From assembly GCA_963790545.1 (NCBI GenBank), contig CAWBPA010000026.1:131554-195553 (forward strand): a DNA stretch of 64,000 bases, written 5' to 3'. This document shows positions 34,689-43,920 of the stretch, piece after piece (the stretch's first letter is position 1; each line of letters begins with the position of its first letter). The DNA comes from DATBJG01 sp963790545 (GTDB lineage Bacteria; Acidobacteriota; Vicinamibacteria; Vicinamibacterales; JAMQPK01). The position numbers and the translations under genes were made by a program. The notes beneath the pieces were generated by a model. It did no database searches, was not told the DNA's origin, and saw nothing but the letters and a program-made list of their open reading frames with translations.

Positions 34689-36320
34689 TCAGCAGAGCAC
34701 TACGGAGAGGGCGAGACCAGCCTCGCTTGTTTCCTTGTACTTGCTGTTCATGTCTTTCGCGGTTTGGGCCAGCGCTATCACGGTCTCGTCGAAACTGATA
34801 CGGTGCCTGGACGCGATCTCGTTGCTGGCGATGGCGTAGGCGGTCCAGGCCTTGACCGCGCCGAAGGCGCAGCGCTCGATGCACGGAACCTGCACGTAAC
34901 CGGCGACCGGGTCGCATGTCATGCCCAGATGATGCTCCAGGGCCGATTCGGCCGCGTTCTCGACTACCAGCGATGCTGCGTCGTACGCGGTAGCGGTCAA
35001 TGCTGCAGCCATCGAGGACGCCACGCCGATCTCTGCCTGGCAGCCGCCCTCGGCCGCAGACAGCGTCGCATGGTGCTTGCAGAGGTAGCCGATCGCCGCA
35101 GCGGCGAGCATGCCGTCACGAACCTTCTGCAGCTCGAGCTTCCGGACCTCGAGGAGCGCATAGACCAGCGCCGGCATGACACCGGCGGAACCGCCGGTCG
35201 GCGCCGTGATCACGAGGTGGCCGCGCCCGTTTTCTTCGGATGCCGCCAACGCGAATGCCGACAGCGCGCCGATACCGCGGTCTGTTTGAAACTTGTCGTC
35301 CATGGTGCGCTTGAAAACGGTCGCCGCCTTGCTATGCAGCTTGATCGGGCCGGGCAGTACGTCGTCCTCCGACATCGACAGCCCCGACTTTACCGTCGCG
35401 ACCATGGCGTTGATGATCTTGTCGATAAAGGCATACACGTCCGCTTCCGACTTGCCCGAGATCGACGTCTCGTTGGCAAGCATGATCTTGGCGATGGTAG
35501 TTTTGTTGTTGTCGGCGTGGGCCCGCAACTCTTTCATCGTAGCGAACGGGTACTTCGGCGGGTTCTTCTTCGGGGGTGTGTAGCCTTTCCACTCGATGAA
35601 TCCGCCGCCCACCGAGCAGTACTCCTGCTCGAGCAGGACCTCGTTGCCGGCGAGGAGTTTGACCGTCATCGTGTTCGGGTGCTTGAAGTCGCCCTTGGTG
35701 GCATCGTAGATGACGTCCTTGAGGCTCACATCGATGGACTTGTTGCCGAGCTTTACCTGGAACACCTGGTCAGGCTTGTCGCGCAAGCTGTCGAGAAATT
35801 TCGGGTCGACCGTTGCCGGTTCCTTCCCAACCAGCCCCGCGAGCGCGGCTCGTTCCGTGCCGTGTCCCTTGCCCGTCGCGCTGAGGCTTCCGAACAAGTT
35901 CACCTGAAGCTTCGTCGCCTTGGCGAGTTGGTCGGCCGGTAGTTTGGTGGCTTGCTGGTAGAAATCGTAGGTAATGCGCATCGGACCAATCGTGTGCGAA
36001 CTGGAAGGGCCCGGGCCCACCTTGTAGAACTCGTCCACGGTCGTCAACACCGGCCCCTTTGCCTTCATCACCACGTACAGATCGGCAGCCAACGGGACGG
36101 CGGGCGCAGCGGCCGCCGGTGCAGATTCGGCTGCCGGCGGAGGGGCGGTTCGTTCGGTCTCCGATCGCGTACAACCGTTCATCACCGCGGCTGCCGAGAT
36201 CACGGCGCTGCGCATGATGAACTTCCGGCGGTCGACGCCGGTCGGAATCTCCGCTGGCACCTGCGCCGAAGGACCGAGCGGATCACGGTCATCGTCTTTC
36301 ACGTCTTCTCTGTTGGACAT
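34689..36320 (-). CDS. L-serine dehydratase (4Fe-4S type) with Tat/lipoprotein leader
   Basis: L-serine ammonia-lyase turns serine into pyruvate and ammonia with a 4Fe-4S cluster. Cysteines spaced C-x41-C-x10-C (about residues 428, 470 and 481) match the cluster ligands of the single-chain (type 2) enzymes. The protein ends in Cys 543, as in the type 2 enzyme whose terminal Cys enters the active site. Unusually, about 85 extra N-terminal residues carry RRKFIMRSAVISAAAVMNGC, a twin-arginine motif followed by a lipobox-like Cys 50, then an Ala/Pro linker. The start is the ATG at 36320 (MSNREDVKDDDRDP). It therefore appears to be exported, which such an enzyme is not known to be. Confidence 0.9.
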   Translation of the reverse strand: MSNREDVKDDDRDPLGPSAQVPAEIPTGVDRRKFIMRSAVISAAAVMNGCTRSETERTAPPPAAESAPAAAAPAVPLAADLYVVMKAKGPVLTTVDEFYKVGPGPSSSHTIGPMRITYDFYQQATKLPADQLAKATKLQVNLFGSLSATGKGHGTERAALAGLVGKEPATVDPKFLDSLRDKPDQVFQVKLGNKSIDVSLKDVIYDATKGDFKHPNTMTVKLLAGNEVLLEQEYCSVGGGFIEWKGYTPPKKNPPKYPFATMKELRAHADNNKTTIAKIMLANETSISGKSEADVYAFIDKIINAMVATVKSGLSMSEDDVLPGPIKLHSKAATVFKRTMDDKFQTDRGIGALSAFALAASEENGRGHLVITAPTGGSAGVMPALVYALLEVRKLELQKVRDGMLAAAAIGYLCKHHATLSAAEGGCQAEIGVASSMAAALTATAYDAASLVVENAAESALEHHLGMTCDPVAGYVQVPCIERCAFGAVKAWTAYAIASNEIASRHRISFDETVIALAQTAKDMNSKYKETSEAGLALSVVLC

Positions 36321-36612
36321 GGTGCAACTATTCCCTTTCATTAAGATTCAGCCCGCGCGTGTCCGACTAATCCAGCCCGAACTGCGCCTTGGTGACGAGC
36401 CGACCGTGTTGAAAACATCCGTTCATGTTCGCCCCGCTCTCCGGATCTACCCCGCACGCTTGCACTCCCCTCTATTTTCCCCTTCCATGGAAACACCACA
36501 TGGGCGACGTGTCATTGACATATCGCGCCAATCCGTTGATAGTGAGTGCCACGAATTGCCGTGACCCGTACGACGCTTGGTCCGACCGGCACCTCACGGT
36601 CTCGCCAAGCCT

Positions 36613-37290
36613 CTACGGTTCTTGCGTGGATTCTGCCCCACCTAGCTCGCACACGTGGCAAAGTACCGACGTGTCCTCCGGATAATCACGGGCCAGATCG
36701 TCGGCAAGCGCGCGCGATCGCGACACATCACCGGACACGGCGAGCGCGGCGGCATAGTCCACCTCGTGGCCCCTGCCGAGCGCGAGAGCGGTGGTGACCT
36801 TCTGTCTCGCGGCTGTCGGATTCCCGTATAACGCTCCCCACACGGCCGTGGCCCCTTCGAACAAGGCGGCCCGCTCGAGCCTTCCAGACTGCTTCGCGAT
36901 GGCGGCGGCGATCGCCGCTGTCCGCCTCGCGTCCTGCAGTTGAGCGGAGCCAGCCAGGCGCAACGCTTCAAGATGCGAGATCAAGTCTTCCGTGGAGCGA
37001 CTGGCTCCGGCGATCGCGGCCTGCTGACGCATGCCTTCGCCGTCGCCGCGCAAGAAAGCAATGAAGTAGCGAACCAAGAAGGAATCACTGGCAAGCTTGC
37101 GCTCTTCCGCTCGACGGATGGTGGCTTCCGCCGCGTCCAGACGATTCAGGTACAGTTCGCTGAACGCCTTGCAGCCGTATGACTGCGCGGAACCTTCGCT
37201 AGGATCAATGGCAATCGACTTCTCGCTGCAGCGATCGACCGCTCGTACTTGCCGGTGCTCTTCGTGGCAAAGCCGGACAGCAATCCGTGC
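36613..37290 (-). pseudogene. Fragment of a TPR protein (tail of a kinase-type regulator)
   Basis: The conserved segment LDAAEATIRRAEERKLASDS, followed by ALRLAGSAQLQDARRTAAIA and SGRLERAALFEGATAVWGAL, matches the tetratricopeptide tail of large serine/threonine kinase or regulator proteins in this group. Neither a kinase domain nor the usual C-terminal repeats are present; the ORF ends LARDYPEDTSVLCHVCEL with an unrelated tail. It looks like a fragment left after deletion. Confidence 0.6.
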
Positions 37291-37309
37291 GGTGTGAAAT
37301 CGCGCGATT

Positions 37310-37522
37310 GATATCAATTCCGACGACCCTCGCTGTCACAGAGGGATTGACAGCACCGAGTCCGTTTCCTCCGGCAACGCCGAGGACCGCAATCGACTTT
37401 GGCTGGCACGTCGCGAGGGCGTCTGCGAACAGCTCTGACAAAAGTCCGAGTTGCTCCACTCCGGGCGCCCGCATGTGTCCTTCGTAGTCGTCTAGGACAA
37501 TCTCAAGCCAAGGATTAGCCAT
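37310..37522 (-). pseudogene. Truncated N-terminus of a class I methyltransferase
   Basis: The ORF starts MANPWLEIVLDDYEGHM and has the SAM motif segment SIAVLGVAGGNGLGAVNP and VVGIDINRA. After this the sequence turns into unrelated out-of-frame residues that join the TPR fragment. Only about 70 residues of a methyltransferase survive, so it is unlikely to be functional. Confidence 0.6.
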
Positions 37523-37598
37523 CGATTCACAGCGTAATATGTTCGACGCGCCCCGCTAATGCATGCGTCGAAGGCCGATCTACAGGCGAGATAGCGAG

Positions 37599-37871
37599 GT
37601 GAACGTGATCCTGGAAGTCGCAATCTTGCAGGTCCGACCCCATGCAAGTACGCAATTCGAAGCCGCATTCGCCGAGGCTCAGCACATCATCGGGTCGATG
37701 CCTGGCTACCTCGGTCATGAACTTCGGCGAAACGTGGCCGACCATGAGCAAGGCTTTCGTAAGTCGCCTCAGTATCGGCGCTGGAGGGAGCTGCTGCATC
37801 ATTTCTACGATCCATTCCCAACGGTCGAACACTTCGAACTCGTCCACGGCGGCCTGATGGCACGCTCTTAG
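37599..37871 (+). CDS. ABM-type monooxygenase-like protein with internal gap
   Basis: The GTG at 37599 gives VNVILEVAILQVRPHASTQF, then AFAEAQHIIGSMPGYLGHEL and a C-terminal HHFYDPFPTVEHFELV. The opening and closing parts match the antibiotic biosynthesis monooxygenase (ferredoxin-like) family. Between HELRRNVADHEQGFRKSP and what the family usually has, about twenty residues (the central beta strand) seem to be missing. The product is about 90 residues long and may be non-functional. It neighbours the fragment cluster. Confidence 0.55.
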   Translation: MNVILEVAILQVRPHASTQFEAAFAEAQHIIGSMPGYLGHELRRNVADHEQGFRKSPQYRRWRELLHHFYDPFPTVEHFELVHGGLMARS

Positions 37872-37894
37872 AGCGCGGCGCTTACAACCAGCCG

Positions 37895-39682
37895 CTAGCG
37901 TTTGAGCCAGCTTTCCCGTACCTTCAACTGTTCCGCCGTCGGCGACTGGCTCTCGACCATCCGATAGTTGCCGAGCTCGACGAACCCGACGGCGATGTCC
38001 AGTTCGCGTTCCTCGCCACCGCGCCGGATCCTGAGCCTGACGTTCCGGCCCAACTTCTCGTTGAGGAGACGGAAGACGGTTCCAGCGCCCTGACCTTCCA
38101 GAGTCTGGCCATCGACGCTCACGATGAAGTCCTCCTGCTGCAAACGGGCCGTTCGGGCATCGAAACCGGGAGGCACGCCGGTGACCCGGCCCATGGTGTC
38201 CAGGTTCACGCCGAGAAAGGGAACCTTTCGTGTGACGCGTTCGACCGCATAGCCGGCGTAGCCGAGAATCGTCTCGTAGGGCGGCACGTCGGTGCCGGAG
38301 ACGTACCGAGTGAAGAAGCTTTCGTACCAGTTCCTGGTGATTCGGTTGACGACTCGAATCAGATCCTCGGTGCTGAATCCACGGCCGCGCTGGTAGAAGT
38401 CCGTGAAGAGCGTCCGCATGACGGCGTCCAGGCCCGATACGCCGTTGGTGTCGTGACGAATGGAGAGATCGAGGAGCGTTGCGATGTTCCGCCCTTGTGA
38501 GTAATAGGAAATGCTGAACGGAGGCGGGCTGGCATAGCCGATCCACGTGGACGTGGACGAGTCCGACGCGGAAATGTAGCGCCGTGCCTCGTTGCCCTCA
38601 ACCTCCCCGATCCCCCTCGCGGCCTCGCCGACGAAGGTCCGCGCGTCCCTCAGCCCGGCGCGATACAACGTCAGGCTGGTGTAATACGACGTGAAGCCCT
38701 CGGACACCCACAGCAGCGGCGTCTCGTTCTCCCGCGCGTAGTCGTAGGGCCACATCTGCACCGGACGGATGCGCTTGACGTTCCAGACGTGAAAGAACTC
38801 GTGCGCGGCCTGGCCCACCATGTCGTCGGGCTGCGGCAGCGCGTCGGGGTTCCAGAGGGCGACAAACGAGTTCTGGTGCTCCAGCACCCCGGCACTCGCT
38901 TCGGCGGGCCGGAAGAAATAGAAGTAGACGAATTTCTTGTACGGGAGGCCGCCGAAGATCCTGCCCTGCGTTTCCGCCAGCTTCGTGAGGTGGCCGATCA
39001 ACGTGCGGGTCTTCTCCGCTGAGAACACGCCGGGGGGATTGGCGACGACGTCGTGCGGCTTGCCGTCGAGCATGAACCGGGTGACGTCGAACTGCCCCAT
39101 CAGCGTCGGCTGATCGACGAGCGTGTCGTACTCGGGCGCCGTGAACACCATCTCGTCGGCCGTCTCGTCAAGGCCGCTGGCGATTTTCCAGCCGCCCGGC
39201 ACCTGGAACCGCACCACGCTCGGCCTCGATCGATGACCCTCCGGCAGCAAGAAGAGCTGTGTGCCGGTGAAGAACGCGTAGTCGGGCGCGATGCGCGCCT
39301 GGTTCGCGGAGAGCACGTTCGCCAGGTAATCAAACTCGACGGTGACGCGCGAGATCCCCTTCGTGTCGATTCGCCAGGTCTGCTTCCGCACCTGTGCAGG
39401 CCGCAGCTCGCGGCCGCCCGGTTCGGACACTCGAAAGCGAGAGATGTTCTTCGCGTAGTTCTCGATGACGTACCAGCCGGGGGACCAGACCGGCAGCGAG
39501 AGGTCGAGCGACGGCTGGTTGATGTTCCTGATGTCGGTCGTCACGTGAAAGAGCTGGCCCGGGACGTCGGCCACCTTGACTGTGTACTCGATCGCGAGCC
39601 CTCGATCCTGCGCCACCGCCGGCGGCGGGTGGCCTATAACCACGTACGCCAGCATTGCCGAGCAGAACGCCGATATCCGCAT
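37895..39682 (-). CDS. Secreted M61 family metallopeptidase with PDZ domain
   Basis: M61 glycyl aminopeptidase-like proteins cleave peptides in the periplasm or outside. A signal peptide (MRISAFCSAMLAYVVIGHPP) precedes an N-terminal beta domain. The zinc motif HEFFH (about residues 294-298) and WVSEGFTSYYTSL with the third ligand Glu are intact. A PDZ domain follows (PFLGVNLDTMGRVTGVPPG, then EDFIVSVDGQTLEGQGAG). The ATG at 39682 follows AGGGAGGGGACG, which fixes the start. Length of 595 aa is normal. It is a single gene unit. Confidence 0.93.
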   Translation of the reverse strand: MRISAFCSAMLAYVVIGHPPPAVAQDRGLAIEYTVKVADVPGQLFHVTTDIRNINQPSLDLSLPVWSPGWYVIENYAKNISRFRVSEPGGRELRPAQVRKQTWRIDTKGISRVTVEFDYLANVLSANQARIAPDYAFFTGTQLFLLPEGHRSRPSVVRFQVPGGWKIASGLDETADEMVFTAPEYDTLVDQPTLMGQFDVTRFMLDGKPHDVVANPPGVFSAEKTRTLIGHLTKLAETQGRIFGGLPYKKFVYFYFFRPAEASAGVLEHQNSFVALWNPDALPQPDDMVGQAAHEFFHVWNVKRIRPVQMWPYDYARENETPLLWVSEGFTSYYTSLTLYRAGLRDARTFVGEAARGIGEVEGNEARRYISASDSSTSTWIGYASPPPFSISYYSQGRNIATLLDLSIRHDTNGVSGLDAVMRTLFTDFYQRGRGFSTEDLIRVVNRITRNWYESFFTRYVSGTDVPPYETILGYAGYAVERVTRKVPFLGVNLDTMGRVTGVPPGFDARTARLQQEDFIVSVDGQTLEGQGAGTVFRLLNEKLGRNVRLRIRRGGEERELDIAVGFVELGNYRMVESQSPTAEQLKVRESWLKR

Positions 39683-39986
39683 CGTCCCCTCCCTGGCGGT
39701 CTTTGAGATGCGCGATCTTATCCCGACGATCAAACGACAGACACGCACCGCCTCCGGGCCCCTCTTTCACGAGGATGTTTCCGGCAGCTCGCGGGGGAAC
39801 ATGAAGCGGAACAGAGTCGGAACCTCACGGCGTTAACGAAAGGTCCCAGTTCCACGACTCAGGGAAGGTAGGCATCAGGTCGTTTGGCGGGCCGATCGTA
39901 GCGCACCGCAACGGTTGCGAGGACCAGACATACGGCGGCCACGAACGCTGACATGGTAGGCAGTTGTCGGGGTTTCGCCCGTCTGG
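39683..39986. other. Intergenic region, no gene supported
   Basis: The 304 bases between the M61 start and the barrel-protein stop contain no convincing ORF, RNA or strong palindrome. The first bases next to the M61 ATG are its ribosome site (AGGGAGGGG). Confidence 0.6.
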
Positions 39987-40865
39987 TCAGAACTTGAATG
40001 TCACACCCGCCTGCGCATTCACGAAGACGGGATGGAACCGAACGGGCGCAAGCCCTTCGAGTAACACGGCGAGAATCTCCGATCCGTCCTCGGTGGCGAA
40101 GCGTAGCTCATACTCGCGGAAGTAAAAGACCCGGACCTCGCCCATCAGCGCCACGCGTCCGCCGATGCGCAGGCCCGCGCCGCCGTTCACCCCCCACCGG
40201 TGATCAGATTGGCCCGCGACGGCACGGAGCGTCAACCGCGGGTCGAAGCCGGTCGAAGGGATACCCGGTATCTCTACGCGAAGCGGAACGGATCCGGTCA
40301 CGGTGATGTCGTTGAGATAGCTGAGGCCGCCGGAGGCAACCAGAGCAACCGGGCCCGGCGTCCGGATTCTCGCGTTCACCGACAGGAGCGGGATGCGATC
40401 GGCGTCGAATCTCCCATCGGCCAAGGTCACGCTGGCGGTGAGGCCCTCGAACGGCGGTTCCGTGCCGCGGAGGTTGTAGCGCGCGCCGGTGAAGGCGAGC
40501 CCCACTTCGGTGGCATCGAGCCGCCCCTCGATACCGAGCACGCCAAACTCGAACGCCAGCGCGCCGCCAAACACCGGCCCGCCATCCGCCTCGATCAGCG
40601 GCAATCCCACCACGCCGATGTCCAGTCCCGGCACCGTCGGGGTCGAGGGTCGGAGCGTCAGCCGCTCGTCGTAGATGGGGAACGCCCGGCCGACGAAGAA
40701 CGTAAGGTCGACACCTTGTCCTTCGGCGCGCCCGGCAATCCCAAGCAGAACGCTCACAACGCAGACAGCACGCGCAACTGGGGCCCACCGTACGGGCGGG
40801 CGCGTTCTACCAGACTGCGGAGCATGTAGACAGTCCGTTTTGGTGGCATGCGCGAACGAGTGCAA
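39987..40865 (-). CDS. Putative outer-membrane beta-barrel protein
   Basis: The 292-residue protein starts with a cationic head and a signal peptide (AVCVVSVLLGIAGRAEGQ). Alternating hydrophobic strands (GVDLTFFVGRAFPIYDERLT, ALAFEFGVLGIEGRLDAT, VALMGEVRVFYFREYELRF) end in a terminal Phe (QAGVTFKF), which is the classical barrel-assembly signal. It is probably an outer-membrane protein or porin-like barrel of unknown specificity. The start is uncertain because the head before the hydrophobic stretch is long. Confidence 0.75.
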   Translation of the reverse strand: MHSFAHATKTDCLHAPQSGRTRPPVRWAPVARAVCVVSVLLGIAGRAEGQGVDLTFFVGRAFPIYDERLTLRPSTPTVPGLDIGVVGLPLIEADGGPVFGGALAFEFGVLGIEGRLDATEVGLAFTGARYNLRGTEPPFEGLTASVTLADGRFDADRIPLLSVNARIRTPGPVALVASGGLSYLNDITVTGSVPLRVEIPGIPSTGFDPRLTLRAVAGQSDHRWGVNGGAGLRIGGRVALMGEVRVFYFREYELRFATEDGSEILAVLLEGLAPVRFHPVFVNAQAGVTFKF

Positions 40866-40927
40866 GCTACGCAGCGTGCGCCCCCAACAGGAATTCGGTG
40901 CAAACCTGACTCCTGGCCACTGCGCCG

Positions 40928-41069
40928 GTCCGCCTTCGCGGCTCCGCCGCTACGGCGGACAACCTCCGTCTGGCACGGTGAATCGCTCGGCGCGGTTTGA
41001 GCCCCAACCTTCGAGGAAGACCAGGGGCGTGGCTTGCCAACCGTAGCTCGCGCACGATTACAGGCGAGC
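40928..41069. repeat. Two palindromes beside the tRNA gene
   Basis: GTCCGCC/GGCGGAC (40928-40934/40954-40960) and GCTCGC/GCGAGC (41046-41051/41064-41069) are the arms. The second is four to seven bases from the tRNA 3' end and its word CTTGCCAACCGTAGCTCG resembles one at 34.45 kb. Confidence 0.6.
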
Positions 41070-41075
41070 GAAGGA

Positions 41076-41151
41076 TGGTGGACCAGACCGGGATCGAACC
41101 GGTGACCTCATGAATGCCATTCATGCGCGCTCCCAACTGCGCTACTGGCCC
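41076..41151 (-). tRNA. tRNA-Ala (GGC anticodon), CCA encoded
   Basis: The minus strand folds as a full cloverleaf of 76 bases. Acceptor arms GGGCCAG and CTGGTCC pair with the G3-U70 wobble that marks alanine tRNAs. The anticodon loop ATGGCAT carries GGC with U33. The T loop is TTCGATC and a 3' CCA is encoded after discriminator A. Confidence 0.95.
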
Positions 41152-41233
41152 ACAACCTTTCATGCTAGCGCACCCACTGAGACCGGTCAACGAGCGAAGC
41201 ATCCGTGAGCTTTGCCCATAGCATCCGTCTCTC

Positions 41234-41551
41234 TTATGGCGTCGCGGGCAGCTTGATGGGCGGCACCAAGAACGTTGCAAAGACCGTCAACTCGCCGCCT
41301 TGGGTCGTCGTGCGCGCATAGGTCTCCCACTGGTAGTTCACCTTCACGGAGCCGTACACAACCCCTCCGCGCGCAAGCGCCAGGGACACTTCCGGTCCGA
41401 GCGCGAAGGACTTGTTCTTCCCGCGGACGCTGATATTCGGGAACCCCAGAATCTCGTCGTTCAACTTGAATGTGGCGTAGTACACGAGACATGAGCTCAG
41501 GCCGCCTCCGAGGAAATCCCTTCCAACAGGGTTCCACACGTGATGCTCAAA
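41234..41551 (-). pseudogene. Truncated outer-membrane transporter-like (SphA/phenol-MetA type) fragment
   Basis: Only the C-terminal ~105 residues remain: NPVGRDFLGGGLSSCLVYYA, then NKSFALGPEVSLALARGGVV and VKVNYQWETYARTTTQG, ending TFLVPPIKLPATP. This is the tail pattern of long beta-barrel transporters of the phenol degradation MetA/SphA type. Upstream of about 41551 the frame continues only as unrelated residues. It lies within 100 bases of the tRNA gene, so it may be a remnant from integration or deletion. Confidence 0.6.
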
Positions 41552-41773
41552 ACGCGTCTTTGTCGCACAAATTCCCTCCCTCAGATAAGAAAAGGCCGAG
41601 ACAGACCGAATTCCGGCACAGGCCGTGCCATTGTGCCGTCGGGCGTATGATCGCGCTACACCCAGCGTGACACAATATTGAGGTCTGCATTCGAGGGGCA
41701 TCATCCGACGTCCCCGATGCGCGATGCAGATGCTGACACTCGACAGGGTTGTGCTGACCTGGAGTTCCTGCCC

Positions 41774-42526
41774 GTGACAGAGCAAACCTGGTGCGCCGAC
41801 GGATACGCAAAACACGCCCGTTATGTGAGTGATCTGGCCATGCCCGTGGTCGAACTCCTCGACGCGAAGCCTGGGGAGCGTATTCTCGATCTTGGGTGTG
41901 GCGATGGTGTGCTCACGAAAAAATTGCAGGACCACGGCTGTGAAGTGGTTGGTCTCGACTCCAGCCCAGACCTGATCCGGGCGGCATCACGGTTGGGGCT
42001 CAACGTCTCAGTACAGAATGCCTACGAGATCGACTTCCAGGAAGAGTTCGATGCCGTTTTCAGCAACGCCGTCCTGCACTGGATCAAAGATGCCGATCGC
42101 GTGATTCGTAATGTGTTTCGCGCACTCCGGGCGCGGGGGCGTTTCGTTGCGGAATGCGGCGGCCACAAATGTTGCGAGACGATTCAGACAGCTCTCGTCA
42201 TGGAGCTCGAGAGCCGCGGATACGATGGGTGGGCCGCTAACCCGTGGTATTTCCCGACAGCTCAGGACTACGGAAGCCGATTGGCCAAGGCTGGATTTCG
42301 AGTCGCGTACATCGAGATCATTCCCCGTCCAACGCCACTGCCTGGCGACATCTCCGGGTTTCTCGAGACTTTTGCGGGCAGTTTTGTGTCCGTCCTCCCG
42401 CTTGCCGACCGCCAGACCTACATCGAGGACGTCCGCGCTCGTCTGAAGCCTTTGCTCTGTGGCGCAGACGGAACCTGGACGGCCGACTACACTCGCCTTC
42501 GCTTCGAAGCGTACAAGACCCCCTGA
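41774..42526 (+). CDS. SAM-dependent methyltransferase (class I)
   Basis: The protein starts at the GTG 41774 with TEQTWCADGYAKHARYVSDL. Motif I is RILDLGCGDGVLTKKL, followed by VVGLDSSPDLIRAAS and the post-I motif FDAVFSNAVLHWIKDADRVI. These are the SAM-binding elements of trans-aconitate- and ubiquinone-type methyltransferases. The C-terminal substrate part is ALVMELESRGYDGWAANPW. The substrate is unknown. The upstream ~30 codons of the ORF look unlike a protein, so the later start is preferred. Confidence 0.85.
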   Translation: MTEQTWCADGYAKHARYVSDLAMPVVELLDAKPGERILDLGCGDGVLTKKLQDHGCEVVGLDSSPDLIRAASRLGLNVSVQNAYEIDFQEEFDAVFSNAVLHWIKDADRVIRNVFRALRARGRFVAECGGHKCCETIQTALVMELESRGYDGWAANPWYFPTAQDYGSRLAKAGFRVAYIEIIPRPTPLPGDISGFLETFAGSFVSVLPLADRQTYIEDVRARLKPLLCGADGTWTADYTRLRFEAYKTP

Positions 42527-42561
42527 GAACCGATCGAACGCGCCAGGGAGAACGAACAGGA

Positions 42562-43920
42562 CTAGAGCAGGAATCCGGCGATCGTCGCAGTCACGAAGTT
42601 TGCCAGCGTGCCGGCAAACATGGCCCTCAAGCCGAGCCGTGCCAGGTCGTGACGTCTATCCGGCGCAAGCGCGCCGATGCCCCCGATCTGGATCCCGATG
42701 GAACTGAGGTTGGCGAAGCCGCACAAGGCGTACGTGGCGATCGTGAACGAGCGGGGGTCCAGAGAGTCTTTGAGTGGTCCGAGTTGCGAGTAGGCCACAA
42801 ACTCGTTGAGCACCATACGAGTACCGAGGAGATTGCCGATCGTGGGCGCGTCCTGCCACGGTACACCCATGCTCCAGGCGAGCGGCGCCAATACCCAGCC
42901 GAATATCTGCTGCAGGCTCAGACCAGCCAGGCCAAGGATGGCATTGGTCAGGGCGATGAGCGCCAGAAAGGATATCAACATCGCTCCCACGTTCAGGGCG
43001 AGCGCGAGGCCCTCGCTCGTTCCACGTCCCGCCGCATCGATGATGTTCACGTCCGTGCGCTCGACCTCGAGCTTCACGACGCCGCTGGTACGCGGCACGC
43101 CCGTTTCAGGGACGAAGATCTTGGCCATCATCAAGGTGCCCGGCGCGGTCATGATGACCGCCGTGAGCAGATGCTGCGCCTCGATGCCAAACAGGATGTA
43201 AGCCGCCATGATGCCGCCCGAGATGTGCGCCATACCGGACGTCATGACTGTCATCAGCTCCGAGGTCGTCATTCCCGACAGGTAGGGGCGAATCGTCAAC
43301 GGCGCCTCGGTCTGCCCCATGAAGATGCTCGCCGCCACGTTCAACGACTCCGCGCCACTCGCCTTCATGAACCGTCGCATGGCCACCGCAAACAGTCGCA
43401 CGACGAACTGCATCACCCCCAGGTAGTACAGAATGGCGAACAACGCCGCGACGAAGATGATCGTTGGCAGCACCTGAAACGCGAAGAGGACTGTGTACTG
43501 CGCACCCTCGGCGCCCAGGACGGTCGTCATGATCTTCGGCCAGGCTTCTCTGTCGCCGAGCGGTCCAAACACGAACGCTGCGCCGACGTTGCCGAAGTCG
43601 AGAAGCCAGCTGATGGCTCGCCCCAGCATCGCAAACAGTCGCTGCCCCGGTGTTGTCTTCAACACCAGGAGCGCAAAGACGATTTGCAGGCTCAGGCCCC
43701 ACGCAACGGTTTTCCTGTCGATCGCCGCGCGATCCGTCGAGCACGCGTACGCAATTGAAAGAATGACGAGCAAGCCGGTGAGCGATTGAACCTTGGGCAG
43801 ACCCCCGCCATAGGCGATTCCGGCTGTGGCAGCCGCAACGGCCAAGGCGCCTGCGACGACGAGCACATCCGCCTTCCGCCAGGCGCGGCGCAACGGAAGG
43901 TTGGTCGAATCAACTGTCAC
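42562..43920 (-). CDS. Concentrative nucleoside transporter (CNT/NupC family)
   Basis: CNT proteins import nucleosides by Na+ or H+ symport. The two core motifs are intact: GQTEAPLTIRPYL, and LNEFVAYSQLG near the C-terminal half. A helix-hairpin region (AMLGRAISWLLDFGNVGAAFVF) precedes them. The product has about 452 residues and roughly ten membrane segments. The GTG at 43920 opens VTVDSTNLPLRRAWRKADV. It is convergent with the methyltransferase gene. Nucleoside specificity and the coupling ion are not visible. Confidence 0.92.
   Translation of the reverse strand: MTVDSTNLPLRRAWRKADVLVVAGALAVAAATAGIAYGGGLPKVQSLTGLLVILSIAYACSTDRAAIDRKTVAWGLSLQIVFALLVLKTTPGQRLFAMLGRAISWLLDFGNVGAAFVFGPLGDREAWPKIMTTVLGAEGAQYTVLFAFQVLPTIIFVAALFAILYYLGVMQFVVRLFAVAMRRFMKASGAESLNVAASIFMGQTEAPLTIRPYLSGMTTSELMTVMTSGMAHISGGIMAAYILFGIEAQHLLTAVIMTAPGTLMMAKIFVPETGVPRTSGVVKLEVERTDVNIIDAAGRGTSEGLALALNVGAMLISFLALIALTNAILGLAGLSLQQIFGWVLAPLAWSMGVPWQDAPTIGNLLGTRMVLNEFVAYSQLGPLKDSLDPRSFTIATYALCGFANLSSIGIQIGGIGALAPDRRHDLARLGLRAMFAGTLANFVTATIAGFLL

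Noticed and set aside
34764..35942. 392-aa plus-strand open frame
   Set aside because: Antisense to the serine dehydratase, whose motifs are complete, so this is a shadow.
42244..43758. 504-aa plus-strand open frame
   Set aside because: It mirrors the nucleoside transporter on the other strand; the residue mix is Arg/His/Gln-rich and unlike a protein.
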